Below, in pieces: positions 43,108 through 50,994 of a DNA stretch of 64,000 nucleotides. Numbering within the stretch: the first letter of the stretch is position 1; every line of letters starts with the position of its first letter. The notes under the pieces were generated by a model, which made no database searches, was not told where the DNA came from, and worked only from the letters and a program-made list of their open reading frames with translations. The DNA comes from Candidatus Nitrososphaera gargensis Ga9.2 (GTDB lineage: Archaea > Thermoproteota > Nitrososphaeria > Nitrososphaerales > Nitrososphaeraceae), in NCBI RefSeq assembly GCF_000303155.1, contig NC_018719.1, forward strand, positions 1,178,001 to 1,242,000, given 5' to 3'. Position numbers and translations under genes: made by a program.

Positions 43108-43391
43108 TGAACGATTGCAAAGGTTCCTGTAAATTTTTTGGAAAGCCAATAGGGAGCGATTTTTACTATCAGGGCTTTATGTGGTGCTCAAAGTGCACGA
43201 GACCTATACCGCATACAGAGAGACATGCCAACAGCAACGGCACTGAAAAAATACGGTGCAACTGTTGCAATCAAAAATGCAGAGTGCAAGCAGACAAAAT
43301 TAGAGAATTAAAAAATGTGTATGCCTGCTTGATAACTACTAAACAAATATTCGTAGTTAATCAAGTAGCTCCCCTCATTTCTTCAGTTTAA
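43107..43391 (+). CDS. zinc-binding protein (provirus)
   Basis: This 94-aa protein contains CKGSC, CSKC and CNCCNQKC, at least eight Cys, consistent with two zinc sites. It ends the left rightward operon and overlaps the 3' end of the convergent gene by 17 bases. Confidence 0.6.
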   Translation: MNDCKGSCKFFGKPIGSDFYYQGFMWCSKCTRPIPHTERHANSNGTEKIRCNCCNQKCRVQADKIRELKNVYACLITTKQIFVVNQVAPLISSV

Positions 43392-43557
43392 TTTTTCCTT
43401 TTACACTCCCTAGTGTCTGGTCTATCTTCTGGTCTCTGCTCATTGCCTCTCCCATTGCCATTGCATGATTCATCATATCTCCAATACTGCTATAGAATCT
43501 CCGTAGACTCCATGCAAACATGACAGAGTGATAATATAATTTCAGTTGCTCAAACAT
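43375..43557 (-). CDS. small helical protein (provirus)
   Basis: This 60-aa protein has an amphipathic N-terminal half and Met-rich middle (MMNHAMAMGEAM) and a basic end. It overlaps the stop of the 31-aa membrane peptide upstream. It could be a membrane-associated virion component, which is inference. Confidence 0.55.
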   Translation of the reverse strand: MFEQLKLYYHSVMFAWSLRRFYSSIGDMMNHAMAMGEAMSRDQKIDQTLGSVKGKIKLKK

Positions 43558-43645
43558 CTCTATCGCTCCATATCATCAGCAAAGAAAAGCCTGTCAGTGC
43601 TCCGCTAATGGCGATAATGATTAAGCCAATTTCCGAATTTGTCAA
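43550..43645 (-). CDS. 31-aa membrane peptide (provirus)
   Basis: TTG 43645 overlaps the stop of the ATPase gene (TTGA) and gives 31 aa with a single hydrophobic helix (IGLIIIAISGALTGFSLLMIW). Small membrane proteins are usual in viruses with an internal lipid layer. Coupling to both neighbours supports expression. Confidence 0.55.
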   Translation of the reverse strand: MTNSEIGLIIIAISGALTGFSLLMIWSDRDV

Positions 43646-44217
43646 AGGGATTTACCACTCTCTATGATGACGATATTGTCAGGGTCTTTTTTACTCCATC
43701 TTGCAAATTTGTATTTTCGCGGTAGTGTGGGGACAACTTGAGCAACTTTTGCATCAAAATATTCGCTAATGGTCTCTAGGTCGCTTTTTGCATTCGTATA
43801 TCCGCAGTATAGGAGGTCTACACACTTACAAAATGTCTTAGGGAGTCCAACCACTCTCCTAGACATTATTATCAGTCCTACGTTTTGGTGCCTGCCATTG
43901 ATTGCAAGACTCTCCAGTTGCATAGAGTATTGCGGTTTGTATAGGTCTATGTCGTCAATTATGCCAAGAACATTGACATGCTGACGGAGATACTTGATAA
44001 ATGCATCAAGAATTTCCGTAGTATAGAATTTTGGTTTGACAATTTTGTAAGCAATGTCCCTGTATGCGTGCTCAAAGTTGGAATTGAGCACGATTATCTT
44101 TGTTTTTGGCACTCTCTTTGCTAGGTCTAATGCAACAGTAGTTTTTCCGCTCTCTCTGTCATGAATCAGACAACAGAGGTCTTTATTCCATCTGAATCTA
44201 GGAGCGTTTTGCATCAT
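43642..44217 (-). CDS. FtsK/HerA-type packaging ATPase (provirus)
   Basis: This 191-aa P-loop ATPase has a Walker A ending G24-K25-T26 (in HDRESGKTT, where the first loop residue is not Gly), Walker B GIIDDIDL (D88-D89), and the GRHQNVGLIIMSRR segment matching the R/H...S-x-R/Q motif of A32-like genome-packaging ATPases. Its length is close to B204 of the Sulfolobus turreted virus. It probably pumps DNA into a preformed shell. Confidence 0.75.
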   Translation of the reverse strand: MMQNAPRFRWNKDLCCLIHDRESGKTTVALDLAKRVPKTKIIVLNSNFEHAYRDIAYKIVKPKFYTTEILDAFIKYLRQHVNVLGIIDDIDLYKPQYSMQLESLAINGRHQNVGLIIMSRRVVGLPKTFCKCVDLLYCGYTNAKSDLETISEYFDAKVAQVVPTLPRKYKFARWSKKDPDNIVIIESGKSL

Positions 44218-44461
44218 TTACCCTCCTGATGATATTGTCCATCAGTGCGATCTCAATTTGCGTCATGCCTCCGTTAAGTTGCTCTTCGGAAATGCGTTTT
44301 TCATTCTTGGCTCTTGCAAGTCTCAGGTATTCCATCATTGCATGGAATTTGCTGTTGTCAATTTCAACAGCTGCCAAATCATTCCTGCACTCTGCGCAAA
44401 AGAATCTACCCTTTAGCAGTTGGCATTCATTCTTTGAACTACAGATAATGCAGTGTGGCAA
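44198..44461 (-). CDS. zinc-ribbon protein (provirus)
   Basis: This 87-aa protein has CIIC near residue 4 and CAEC near residue 22, followed by a long helical region. TTG 44461 directly follows the stop of the upstream gene, and its 3' end overlaps the ATPase start, so the leftward genes form one operon. Confidence 0.6.
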   Translation of the reverse strand: MPHCIICSSKNECQLLKGRFFCAECRNDLAAVEIDNSKFHAMMEYLRLARAKNEKRISEEQLNGGMTQIEIALMDNIIRRVNDAKRS

Positions 44462-45229
44462 TTAGTGTCCCTCCTGCTTTTTCGCTTGCAATCGCTCATA
44501 CTCTTTCATGGCATCAGATTCTTCTTTTTCCTGCTCCTCAACATCTTTGGTAAATTTGCGTCCCACTACTCTTGTTAAAACTGGTTTGATGATCGCTTTT
44601 GCATAGTTGATAACATCTCCAAGAGGATGCTTGAGATGGATGCGCTTTGCAATCATGACATTTCCATGATTGCGAATATTCTCTTTTTCCTGCTCTGTCA
44701 GTGGCTCCAGTCCTCTCCTCCTGAATATTTTATCCTCTATCTCTATCGGGAGTTCGGTAATGTCTGAGAGGTCTATCTCTGTCCCTTCATCAACAGGTGC
44801 GCTTACATCAGGATTATCAAGGTTTGAATCTTGAGGAGGCGTTATATCCTGTCTGGCATTTTCTCCAGTTAAGTCAGGCGTGGGATGTTGAAAAATTGGC
44901 AAATTGGCTCTTGGCATTTCTTCATTTTTTCGCTCTGCATACATTCCGCTAACCTCTTGAGCCTCTTCTGCAACTGGTGCCTCTTCGATAATGAGTCCAT
45001 CAGAGCCACTACTGGAGGGAGCAGGAGATGCAGGATTCTCCAGTGCGGTCTCTGGTTTCAAAAGTCCCTTATTTCGTGCCTCCGTAATTACATGATAAAC
45101 ATAGTCTTTTCCCTCTTTGGTCTTTATTCCCAATTTGGCAATTATTTCAGAGGTCGAGGCTCCCGCTTGCTTCATTTTAATGATCACATCTTTTGCAGGT
45201 TTTGGCTTTCGCCCACTTTTGGCTACCAT
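44462..45229 (-). CDS. HTH protein with disordered middle (provirus)
   Basis: This 255-aa protein has an N-terminal helix-turn-helix (KQAGASTSEIIAKLGIKTKEG), a disordered Pro/Ser/Glu-rich middle (about 58-145) and a helical C-terminus (IRNHGNVMIAKRIHLKHPLGDVINYA). It is first in the leftward operon and faces the structural operon across 106 bases. A regulatory or virion role is possible. Confidence 0.6.
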   Translation of the reverse strand: MVAKSGRKPKPAKDVIIKMKQAGASTSEIIAKLGIKTKEGKDYVYHVITEARNKGLLKPETALENPASPAPSSSGSDGLIIEEAPVAEEAQEVSGMYAERKNEEMPRANLPIFQHPTPDLTGENARQDITPPQDSNLDNPDVSAPVDEGTEIDLSDITELPIEIEDKIFRRRGLEPLTEQEKENIRNHGNVMIAKRIHLKHPLGDVINYAKAIIKPVLTRVVGRKFTKDVEEQEKEESDAMKEYERLQAKKQEGH

Positions 45230-45335
45230 TGATAGTAATTGCGTGATTCACTCTTAACTAGACGCGGTAATTGCAAAATGCAGGAATGAAATTTCTCCTG
45301 CTCTGTCCTAATAAGAGTAATTACCGTATATTCCA
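45230..45335. promoter_or_regulatory. divergent promoter of provirus structural and ATPase operons
   Basis: GGTAATT (45266-45272) and AATTACC (45319-45325) form a widely spaced inverted repeat, and CAGGA...TCCTG (45281-45300) lies between. AT-rich CCTAATAAG around 45308 may be the TATA box of the rightward operon. The symmetry suggests coordinated control of both operons. Confidence 0.4.
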
Positions 45336-45638
45336 ATGATGGCTGAACAACAGTCAGTAGTTCAACAGATAAAGTCCTTCAAAATCGGAGGGCTTAGCCA
45401 TTCCGAAACGGCAGTCGCTTTTATGTCGTCAGCGGGTGCATTCGTTACTTATGCATACGTGCTGGACAGACTGCCCGCTTGGTTTGGAATTTACACTAAC
45501 CTTGTTATCGGGCTTGGTTCTCTTGTTTTCGCTGCGCTTTTCCGCATACAATTCCTGTCGCCGTTTCTGCTCGGTGCCTCTTCGATATTTCTTGTAGATG
45601 GCATTATTGACGTATTCGCAGGGAGGATGGTTCCATAA
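45336..45638 (+). CDS. membrane protein upstream of capsid gene (provirus)
   Basis: This 100-aa protein has two or three hydrophobic segments after an amphipathic N-terminus. ATG 45336 is the first gene of the structural operon, and its TAA overlaps the next ATG (TAATG). It may be a virion membrane protein. Confidence 0.65.
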   Translation: MMAEQQSVVQQIKSFKIGGLSHSETAVAFMSSAGAFVTYAYVLDRLPAWFGIYTNLVIGLGSLVFAALFRIQFLSPFLLGASSIFLVDGIIDVFAGRMVP

Positions 45639-46531
45639 TGGCATCTAGTGCAATCGCCAAAAACTCAAAGAATCAAGTTGCTCAGGTAGAGGTCGAGTGG
45701 GACAAGATAGAGAGCGTTTCAAAGGCTCTGTCTACAATCCCGCAAGATAGCGGAGAGCTGATTGTAAAACCATTCGGTGAAATTGACAGCATAACTCTTG
45801 CAGTAGCTCTCTCTCTGACTCAGGGAGCGGGAGGCTCTGTAACTGCTATCGCTATCAATGGCATAAAGGACTTTCAGATAAAGGACAGAGGCAACGACAA
45901 CATAATGAAGATTGCAGGAGCAAGACTGAATCATCTTTATCATCTGCTAACTGGTCTCACTCTCCCTGTAACAGGAACTAATATCAATGCCTCCTCAAGT
46001 GGCACTGACACGATGAAGTTTACTCTGCCTGTTGCAATAGAAATGCCAGACCAGCCTATTCGCATTGCATACGAAATTGACACGCTGACCAATGCAGGCA
46101 ATGCAAATAGCACTTCTGGCTCTGTCACGATAGACACTTACATTCACTACGGTCACACTGTTGCAGACAAAACCATCAGGTTCAAAGAGGGACAGACAGC
46201 ATCTCTTGGCACTGGTGAAAAAGACATTGCAAGAGATCTGCTCAAAGAGGGCACAATTACTCAGATTGCGCTATTCTTCCCAACGGTTACAAACATAGCG
46301 CAGCTGTATGTGATTTTCAAGCCTGATGGAGAAATTACCGTATTTGACCATATAGATGAAGAGGCTCTGCAAGCAATGGAGGTGCTGCGCTATCCCGTCT
46401 CTGGTCATTCGGTAACTGGTCTCTATCCTCTGTTCCACAAGCCGTTCACATGGCAGGAGGATAAAACAGAACTGACGGTAAACATTGCAGACGCTCAGGA
46501 GGTCAGGGTTTACCAGTTCTACCAGAAGTAG
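45638..46531 (+). CDS. candidate major capsid protein (provirus)
   Basis: This 297-aa protein is rich in beta-strand segments, Thr, Ser and Gly, has no Cys and no membrane helix, and is the largest structural gene. Size and position among small membrane proteins, with an A32-type ATPase nearby, fit a double-jelly-roll capsid protein. I infer this from context; there is no short diagnostic motif. The C-terminal VRVYQFYQK is compact. Confidence 0.55.
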   Translation: MASSAIAKNSKNQVAQVEVEWDKIESVSKALSTIPQDSGELIVKPFGEIDSITLAVALSLTQGAGGSVTAIAINGIKDFQIKDRGNDNIMKIAGARLNHLYHLLTGLTLPVTGTNINASSSGTDTMKFTLPVAIEMPDQPIRIAYEIDTLTNAGNANSTSGSVTIDTYIHYGHTVADKTIRFKEGQTASLGTGEKDIARDLLKEGTITQIALFFPTVTNIAQLYVIFKPDGEITVFDHIDEEALQAMEVLRYPVSGHSVTGLYPLFHKPFTWQEDKTELTVNIADAQEVRVYQFYQK

Positions 46532-46548
46532 GAGGGAGCAACTAAAAA

Positions 46549-46821
46549 ATGGCTAGTTGCTCATGGCAGGAGTTCCTGATTAATCCGCAGGCAACTTCTA
46601 TCTCCTGCATTGGTGGATTCTTCTCTTGGGCTAGTGGTGGAATAGTAGGAGGCATAAACTGGATAGGAGAGCAGATAAAGATAGGACTCAAGGGTTTTGC
46701 TGATGCACTGCGTCCGTATTGGGTTTACATAGCGGGAGGTCTGGTAGTCGTGTTTGGCATCCTAGTGTGGAAATACGGAATAGTCGGTGCATTCGGCAAA
46801 GTGGTTAGCAAGGTGATATAG
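46549..46821 (+). CDS. membrane protein downstream of capsid gene (provirus)
   Basis: This 90-aa protein has two Cys in its first 20 residues, a Gly-rich amphipathic middle and one strong membrane helix (VYIAGGLVVVFGILVWKYG). Such single-TM proteins in this position can anchor the shell to a lipid layer. It begins 17 bases after the capsid gene. Confidence 0.6.
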   Translation: MASCSWQEFLINPQATSISCIGGFFSWASGGIVGGINWIGEQIKIGLKGFADALRPYWVYIAGGLVVVFGILVWKYGIVGAFGKVVSKVI

Positions 46822-46825
46822 AGAA

Positions 46826-47296
46826 ATGGGGCTAATCTCTGCAATCACTGCGCTAATCGGAGGTTTCGCTGGAGCCTTAACAGGCTCCAGTTTTTCTTTT
46901 TCCGATCCAAAAACAGGAGAGAGCGTTGTAGTCCAGTCTAGCGGTTATTCGTGGGCTAGGATGATAAACGACAGGCTCACAACGACTGCTCAGACATTGG
47001 CTCAGGGAGCCTCTTTGAAATTCAAAAACGAGACTCAGAGACCAATGCGGGTGCTATACGTTTCGCTGGTGCCAGATAGCGCATTCAAAACAAAAGGACA
47101 CGTTCAGGTATTGATTAATGACATTTCCGTATTTTTGCCAAACAAGCCGGCATATTTTACCGATATAGGGAGCAAAACGATTGACTTCGGCAACGTAGGC
47201 ATGACTCTGCCCGCTGGAAAAGACATAATCATTCAAACTGCAAGCAGTGATGGCACCTCTGTCACTCTTACCGCAGCGGTGGTGGTGGCTCAATGA
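46826..47296 (+). CDS. beta-rich structural protein, penton candidate (provirus)
   Basis: This 156-aa protein has a hydrophobic Gly/Ala N-terminus (about 2-20) and a beta-strand-rich remainder without Cys. A single-jelly-roll penton or vertex protein is possible. A hairpin followed by T-rich sequence lies within codons 15-26. The stop overlaps the next start (ATGA). Confidence 0.5.
   Translation: MGLISAITALIGGFAGALTGSSFSFSDPKTGESVVVQSSGYSWARMINDRLTTTAQTLAQGASLKFKNETQRPMRVLYVSLVPDSAFKTKGHVQVLINDISVFLPNKPAYFTDIGSKTIDFGNVGMTLPAGKDIIIQTASSDGTSVTLTAAVVVAQ
46869..46901 (+). terminator. intragenic hairpin with T-run
   Basis: CTGGAGCC-TTAACA-GGCTCCAG is a perfect 8-bp stem, followed at once by TTTTTCTTTTT. 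It would be called an intrinsic terminator anywhere else, but it lies inside the coding sequence just after the capsid and anchor genes. It could reduce expression of downstream genes relative to the capsid. Confidence 0.5.
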
Positions 47297-47871
47297 CATT
47301 GCAAAGATTGTTTGATGCAGTGCAAGAATCGGCTCAGGTAATTGGCAGGAGAGGTATGCTGTCAACGGTGGCACCAACGATGCTCTTGCTGGTAACAGAG
47401 ACTTTTGTTAATGAGCCTCCTCCAATGTCTCTGCTGACAGCAGAGGAGTTTAGCAATGAGCCTCCTGCAATGTCTCTGCTTGTCACTGATGGATTCGAGA
47501 ATGATGCGCCTCCAATGTCTCTGCTAGTGGCATCACAATTCAATGGCTATTCGTGGATTCCAAATGTACTGATTGATTGCAGAAAAGATAACGCAATTTT
47601 TGGAGCACACATTAACGTAGAAATTACTTATGAGCAGGAGATAAGTGCGGGAGTATGGCAACAGTTACGGTTTACTCCTTTTGGCACTCTGCTTGAAACA
47701 TCATATCCTGCAAGACAGCATAGAGCAACGGTACCTGCAACATACGTAGAGTTTAGCGAGGCAGAGCAGAAAAACATCATTTACGATGCTGTCAGTACAT
47801 CGCTGACATTCCATCCATCATATACAGAAAAGACAGAATTTGTTTTTGTCTACATTAGGAGGGTTGTATAA
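47293..47871 (+). CDS. structural protein with tandem NEPPxMSLL repeats (provirus)
   Basis: This 192-aa protein has three tandem repeats of about 16 residues between residues 33 and 82, of the form F-x-NEPPxMSLL-x-x-E. The remainder is beta-rich (HINVEITYEQEISAGVW). It overlaps the genes on both sides. A vertex or fibre component is possible. Confidence 0.6.
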   Translation: MTLQRLFDAVQESAQVIGRRGMLSTVAPTMLLLVTETFVNEPPPMSLLTAEEFSNEPPAMSLLVTDGFENDAPPMSLLVASQFNGYSWIPNVLIDCRKDNAIFGAHINVEITYEQEISAGVWQQLRFTPFGTLLETSYPARQHRATVPATYVEFSEAEQKNIIYDAVSTSLTFHPSYTEKTEFVFVYIRRVV

Positions 47872-48515
47872 TGGTACTTGGAGATTACACAATAGATTCA
47901 AACGTGACTTTGACATCACCTAACGACTCTCCAACAACTAACCCTAGCGTTAGAATAGTCGATAACAGGTCAGGCAGTAGTCTCAATTCTGCTCCAAATA
48001 TCCCTAGCGGTAATACCATTAACGGAGTAGACATCAGAGGCAGGAACATTGGACAGGTTGAAACATATTTCATGCTTGATGCGATCAGTGGCGCAACTCC
48101 CATTCATGGAGCAGGAGTCTATTTCAGGTACATAGATGCAAATAACTGGTACTGTGCGGGCATTCACAGGAGGAGCGATATTGTAACTAAAACATGGTTC
48201 GTGATAGTGAATAATGCAGGAATAAAAAGCGAAATTGCAACAGGCAACATCAGTCAAACAATCAATGATGCAACATGGTACAAAATGCGTATAACATGGT
48301 GGGAGGCAACAGGTCAGCTCTTTGTTAGAATTGAATTTAGCGATAATGGAGGAGCCTCTTGGACTCAATTGAATCCAGGCAATACTGCTCATGCAAGCAA
48401 TTTGCATAAGTCAGCATCAAATAAAATCGGATGGGGAGCACAAAACATCAACCTCAACGGAGGAGCACAGAGTTATGCAGTACAATTCGATGATTTCAGA
48501 GTCTACGGAGCATAG
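47871..48515 (+). CDS. LamG/concanavalin-like fibre protein (provirus)
   Basis: This 214-aa protein has the pattern of LamG/concanavalin sandwiches: FRYIDANNWYCAGIHRRSD, ATWYKMRITWWEATGQLFVRIEFSDNG, and a C-terminal FDDFRVYG typical of that fold. It is probably a glycan-binding attachment protein on the virion. It overlaps the preceding stop by one base. Confidence 0.7.
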   Translation: MVLGDYTIDSNVTLTSPNDSPTTNPSVRIVDNRSGSSLNSAPNIPSGNTINGVDIRGRNIGQVETYFMLDAISGATPIHGAGVYFRYIDANNWYCAGIHRRSDIVTKTWFVIVNNAGIKSEIATGNISQTINDATWYKMRITWWEATGQLFVRIEFSDNGGASWTQLNPGNTAHASNLHKSASNKIGWGAQNINLNGGAQSYAVQFDDFRVYGA

Positions 48516-48534
48516 GAGCAGGGAGAGAGATTGA

Positions 48535-48774
48535 ATGACAGAGAGCCAGAATCAGAACGGAGGATTCAAAGCAGACAAGATGATGCAGAACGTGATCATA
48601 TTGTTCCTGATAGTGACTCTTACTTTGAATGCGGTTGGTCTACTTTGGATGGGTGTTCTGAATGGTAAAATCGAGTTCACAGGGAGCATCGATGCAGGAG
48701 TCATAGTTGGCGTAGTGGTCTCGGTTGCGATTGTAACAGTGCTCCGTTATGTGTTTAAAAAAGAGAATGTCTAG
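48535..48774 (+). CDS. two-TM membrane protein (provirus)
   Basis: This 79-aa protein has two membrane helices (about 16-37 and 50-71) and short charged ends. It closes the structural operon. A T-rich stretch follows at about 48798, between this gene and the convergent repressor. Confidence 0.6.
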   Translation: MTESQNQNGGFKADKMMQNVIILFLIVTLTLNAVGLLWMGVLNGKIEFTGSIDAGVIVGVVVSVAIVTVLRYVFKKENV

Positions 48775-48805
48775 GGAGGCATTCTCTCCCCTTCCATTTT
48801 TGTAA

Positions 48806-49303
48806 CTAGTATTTTGTCTCTGCTTTTGCCTCTTTAATCCATTCCTTTATGGTCGGGATGTTTTTAACAAAGTCGATGTGATCGCATTTCTTAAAGCCAA
48901 CGTGCTTTTCGCATTCCAAGTGAATCAGCTCGTCCGAATCTTCTGCCAAATAGACTATAACCAGTTCTGACTCTTGACGGTCATAGAGCACCACTTTTGA
49001 ATTATTGATTATTTTGTATGGCGTGAATCTTGGCTTTTCTAATTCGGCAATGTGGTCTGATAGCCATAATTCAACGACATTGTTATTTGTATGCCCGCTC
49101 CTGCTCGATTCTTCTTTGATTTTTTTAAGTATTCTCGGAGGGAGTCTGTATGTTACCGCTTCTCTTTTCACCTCTGGAACTGAATCTACCAAAATTGCCC
49201 GCTCTCCGTAATCCTGTAACAGTATTGTTTTATAGCCTTTTGGTAGCATTTCAGAGGGGTTTTTGTAACAAATTAGCCAATTTAAGCGGTTTGGATAACC
49301 CAT
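48806..49303 (-). CDS. ribbon-helix-helix repressor candidate (provirus)
   Basis: ATG 49303 gives 165 aa with a central ribbon-helix-helix region (VTYRLPPRILKKIKEESSRSG, about 50-75). Flanking domains are of unknown fold. It is divergent from the integrase gene, with only 48 bases between the starts, and probably binds the inverted repeat there. A longer frame to 49417 would overlap the integrase and is rejected. Confidence 0.7.
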   Translation of the reverse strand: MGYPNRLNWLICYKNPSEMLPKGYKTILLQDYGERAILVDSVPEVKREAVTYRLPPRILKKIKEESSRSGHTNNNVVELWLSDHIAELEKPRFTPYKIINNSKVVLYDRQESELVIVYLAEDSDELIHLECEKHVGFKKCDHIDFVKNIPTIKEWIKEAKAETKY

Positions 49304-49351
49304 ATATCTGATTGCAAATTGCTTATATACTGCAATCAAATAGCAATCATT
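49304..49351. promoter_or_regulatory. bidirectional TATA with operator
   Basis: TATATA (49324-49329) lies about 25 bases from each divergent start codon, so it can serve the repressor on the minus strand and the integrase on the plus strand, both leaderless. It sits inside a perfect inverted repeat GATTGCA (49310-49316) and TGCAATC (49331-49337), with a further AGCAATC at 49342-49348. Confidence 0.65.
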
Positions 49352-50683
49352 ATGGTTCGGGAGAGAATGTGGGAGCCTCAACATGCGTATGCTGCCTTTT
49401 TTTGGAACAGGGAGCATCCTGATAGATTCAGCATTCGTGATGTTGCAGGTCTCATAAAGTCAGAGTTCGGGAGGCACTATAGCAAGTCCAGCGTTTCAAA
49501 CATGGTCGCAGATGTTGAGCAGGCTCTAAAGAGTGGCAACGAGCAGGCAAAACAGGACTATGAAAAAGTGAAACTCGAATTAACAACAGGAAAAAAATAC
49601 TTTTGGAGGTATGATGCAGACGGCAAAGTCGATTCTCCGTATGAAGTTGTCAAAAGTGTTGCAGAGAGAATCTATGGCAGAGGCAATTACTATCCTGATT
49701 GGTTTCTTGACCAGTTAAACGTAGCAGAGCGTTTCTGGCAATTCGTAGGCAAAAAGAATCCTAAAGATTGGACAGAGCAGGATTATAACAAATACATTGG
49801 GACAGTAGGAGCAGGCTCAAAATACACTCACACTATTGCAATTCGGCAATTTGGACAGCAAATTAAAGACATTGACGATCTAACAAGAGGTCTCAAGCCT
49901 GCACCAAGAAAGCCAAAACTTTTGAAACTGCCAGATTTCCCGCAGCTCTATCAAAAGATAGTTGCAAAAGCAGTTGAAATTGCAAGACCAGAGGAGAGAG
50001 AGCAGATTGAGTTTATCCTGCAAGTCAAGCCAAGAATAGGAGTCAGGACGGGAGCCAGAGAGACAGGAAAAGGTCTTTGGGGCACCAAAGTGGGCGGAGA
50101 GTGGAAAAACAAGAGAGGCAAAAATGCTTCATTCGTTCAGGTAGTCGGCAATAATTTCATTTGGCATTTGCTGGAGAAAAAGGATGAAGAGTGGGACATT
50201 AACTTTTACAATGCAGAGACCAAAAAGCGCATTATTGATTATGTCAGCAAAAAGCAGGCTGGAGAGTGGCTCATTGAAATTAGCATTAGCCGAGTATCCC
50301 GCATTCTAAAAGAAGCATGTCTGGCTCTTGGCATAGGTCAATTCAGAAAAGACGACGCAGGCAATATTGTCAAGGATAAACTGAATCGTCCAATAATAGA
50401 TAACGCTCTGAGGCTCCATGATTTAAGAAAAGTCTACATTTCATTTCTTGTCAGGTCGGGCATTCGCTTAGAGCAGGCAATTACCCTTAACGTAGGATGG
50501 AGAGACATTGGCACCGCTGCAAAATACTACCTAGAGTTCCAAGAACTAGCAGAGGAATTACAGAAGGCAAAAGAGCGTTTCGCTGCGCTTTTCGGAGAAA
50601 AGGGAGAGGGAGGCGCATTGCCAGAAGCAAAGCACGAGCACGAGTCAGGAGAGGACGATGATGAAGAGGAGGGAGAGGAATAG
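49352..50683 (+). CDS. tyrosine recombinase/integrase (provirus)
   Basis: This 443-aa protein has a tyrosine-recombinase core in its C-terminal half: an Arg in GVRTGARETG, HDLRK (H356, R359), then GWRDIGTAAKYY with the nucleophile at Y392 or Y393. The second conserved His is replaced by Trp, as in some archaeal integrases. The C-terminal tail is very acidic. ATG 49352 is set by the TATA box 23 bases upstream. Confidence 0.9.
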   Translation: MVRERMWEPQHAYAAFFWNREHPDRFSIRDVAGLIKSEFGRHYSKSSVSNMVADVEQALKSGNEQAKQDYEKVKLELTTGKKYFWRYDADGKVDSPYEVVKSVAERIYGRGNYYPDWFLDQLNVAERFWQFVGKKNPKDWTEQDYNKYIGTVGAGSKYTHTIAIRQFGQQIKDIDDLTRGLKPAPRKPKLLKLPDFPQLYQKIVAKAVEIARPEEREQIEFILQVKPRIGVRTGARETGKGLWGTKVGGEWKNKRGKNASFVQVVGNNFIWHLLEKKDEEWDINFYNAETKKRIIDYVSKKQAGEWLIEISISRVSRILKEACLALGIGQFRKDDAGNIVKDKLNRPIIDNALRLHDLRKVYISFLVRSGIRLEQAITLNVGWRDIGTAAKYYLEFQELAEELQKAKERFAALFGEKGEGGALPEAKHEHESGEDDDEEEGEE

Positions 50684-50755
50684 TTGTCTGTAAATTTCTG
50701 TTACATACAGGGAGCTATAGCTCAGCAAAATGCAATCAATTTGGAGGTGAAATGA

Positions 50756-50875
50756 TTGCAAGAAAAGACAGCAAAAGAGGTCAAGGAAATGCTCAGGAGA
50801 GCAGGCGTTGAGGTCTCTGATTGCAGTGATGCAGTCAGGTTCCAATTAGCCAACAGGAGCAGGAGGGACTATTGA
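50756..50875 (+). CDS. 39-aa mini-protein (provirus cassette)
   Basis: TTG 50756 has a strong ribosome site GGAGGTGA six bases upstream, which decides the start. The peptide is helical and basic with one Cys. Its TGA overlaps the next ATG (TGATG). It opens a run of nine coupled mini-genes. Confidence 0.55.
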   Translation: MQEKTAKEVKEMLRRAGVEVSDCSDAVRFQLANRSRRDY

Positions 50876-50994
50876 TGCAGTGTCAATGTAAAGAATGCCA
50901 CGACTGCCCGAATAAAGTCACGTGGAAAACACTGCTCAGGCTGACAAGAGTGTGTCACGCTTGCTTCTGGGGTTTGCATGGAGGTGAATATTGA
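50875..50994 (+). CDS. Cys-rich mini-protein (provirus cassette)
   Basis: This 39-aa protein has six Cys (MQCQCKEC, DCP, CHAC) and two His, enough for one or two zinc sites. It overlaps both neighbours by a TGATG junction. Confidence 0.6.
   Translation: MQCQCKECHDCPNKVTWKTLLRLTRVCHACFWGLHGGEY

Noticed and set aside
43642-44217. Terminase or Cas-type nuclease role for the viral P-loop protein
   Set aside because: The protein has only the ATPase core and no nuclease motifs, and its length and GRH motif fit A32-like packaging ATPases better.
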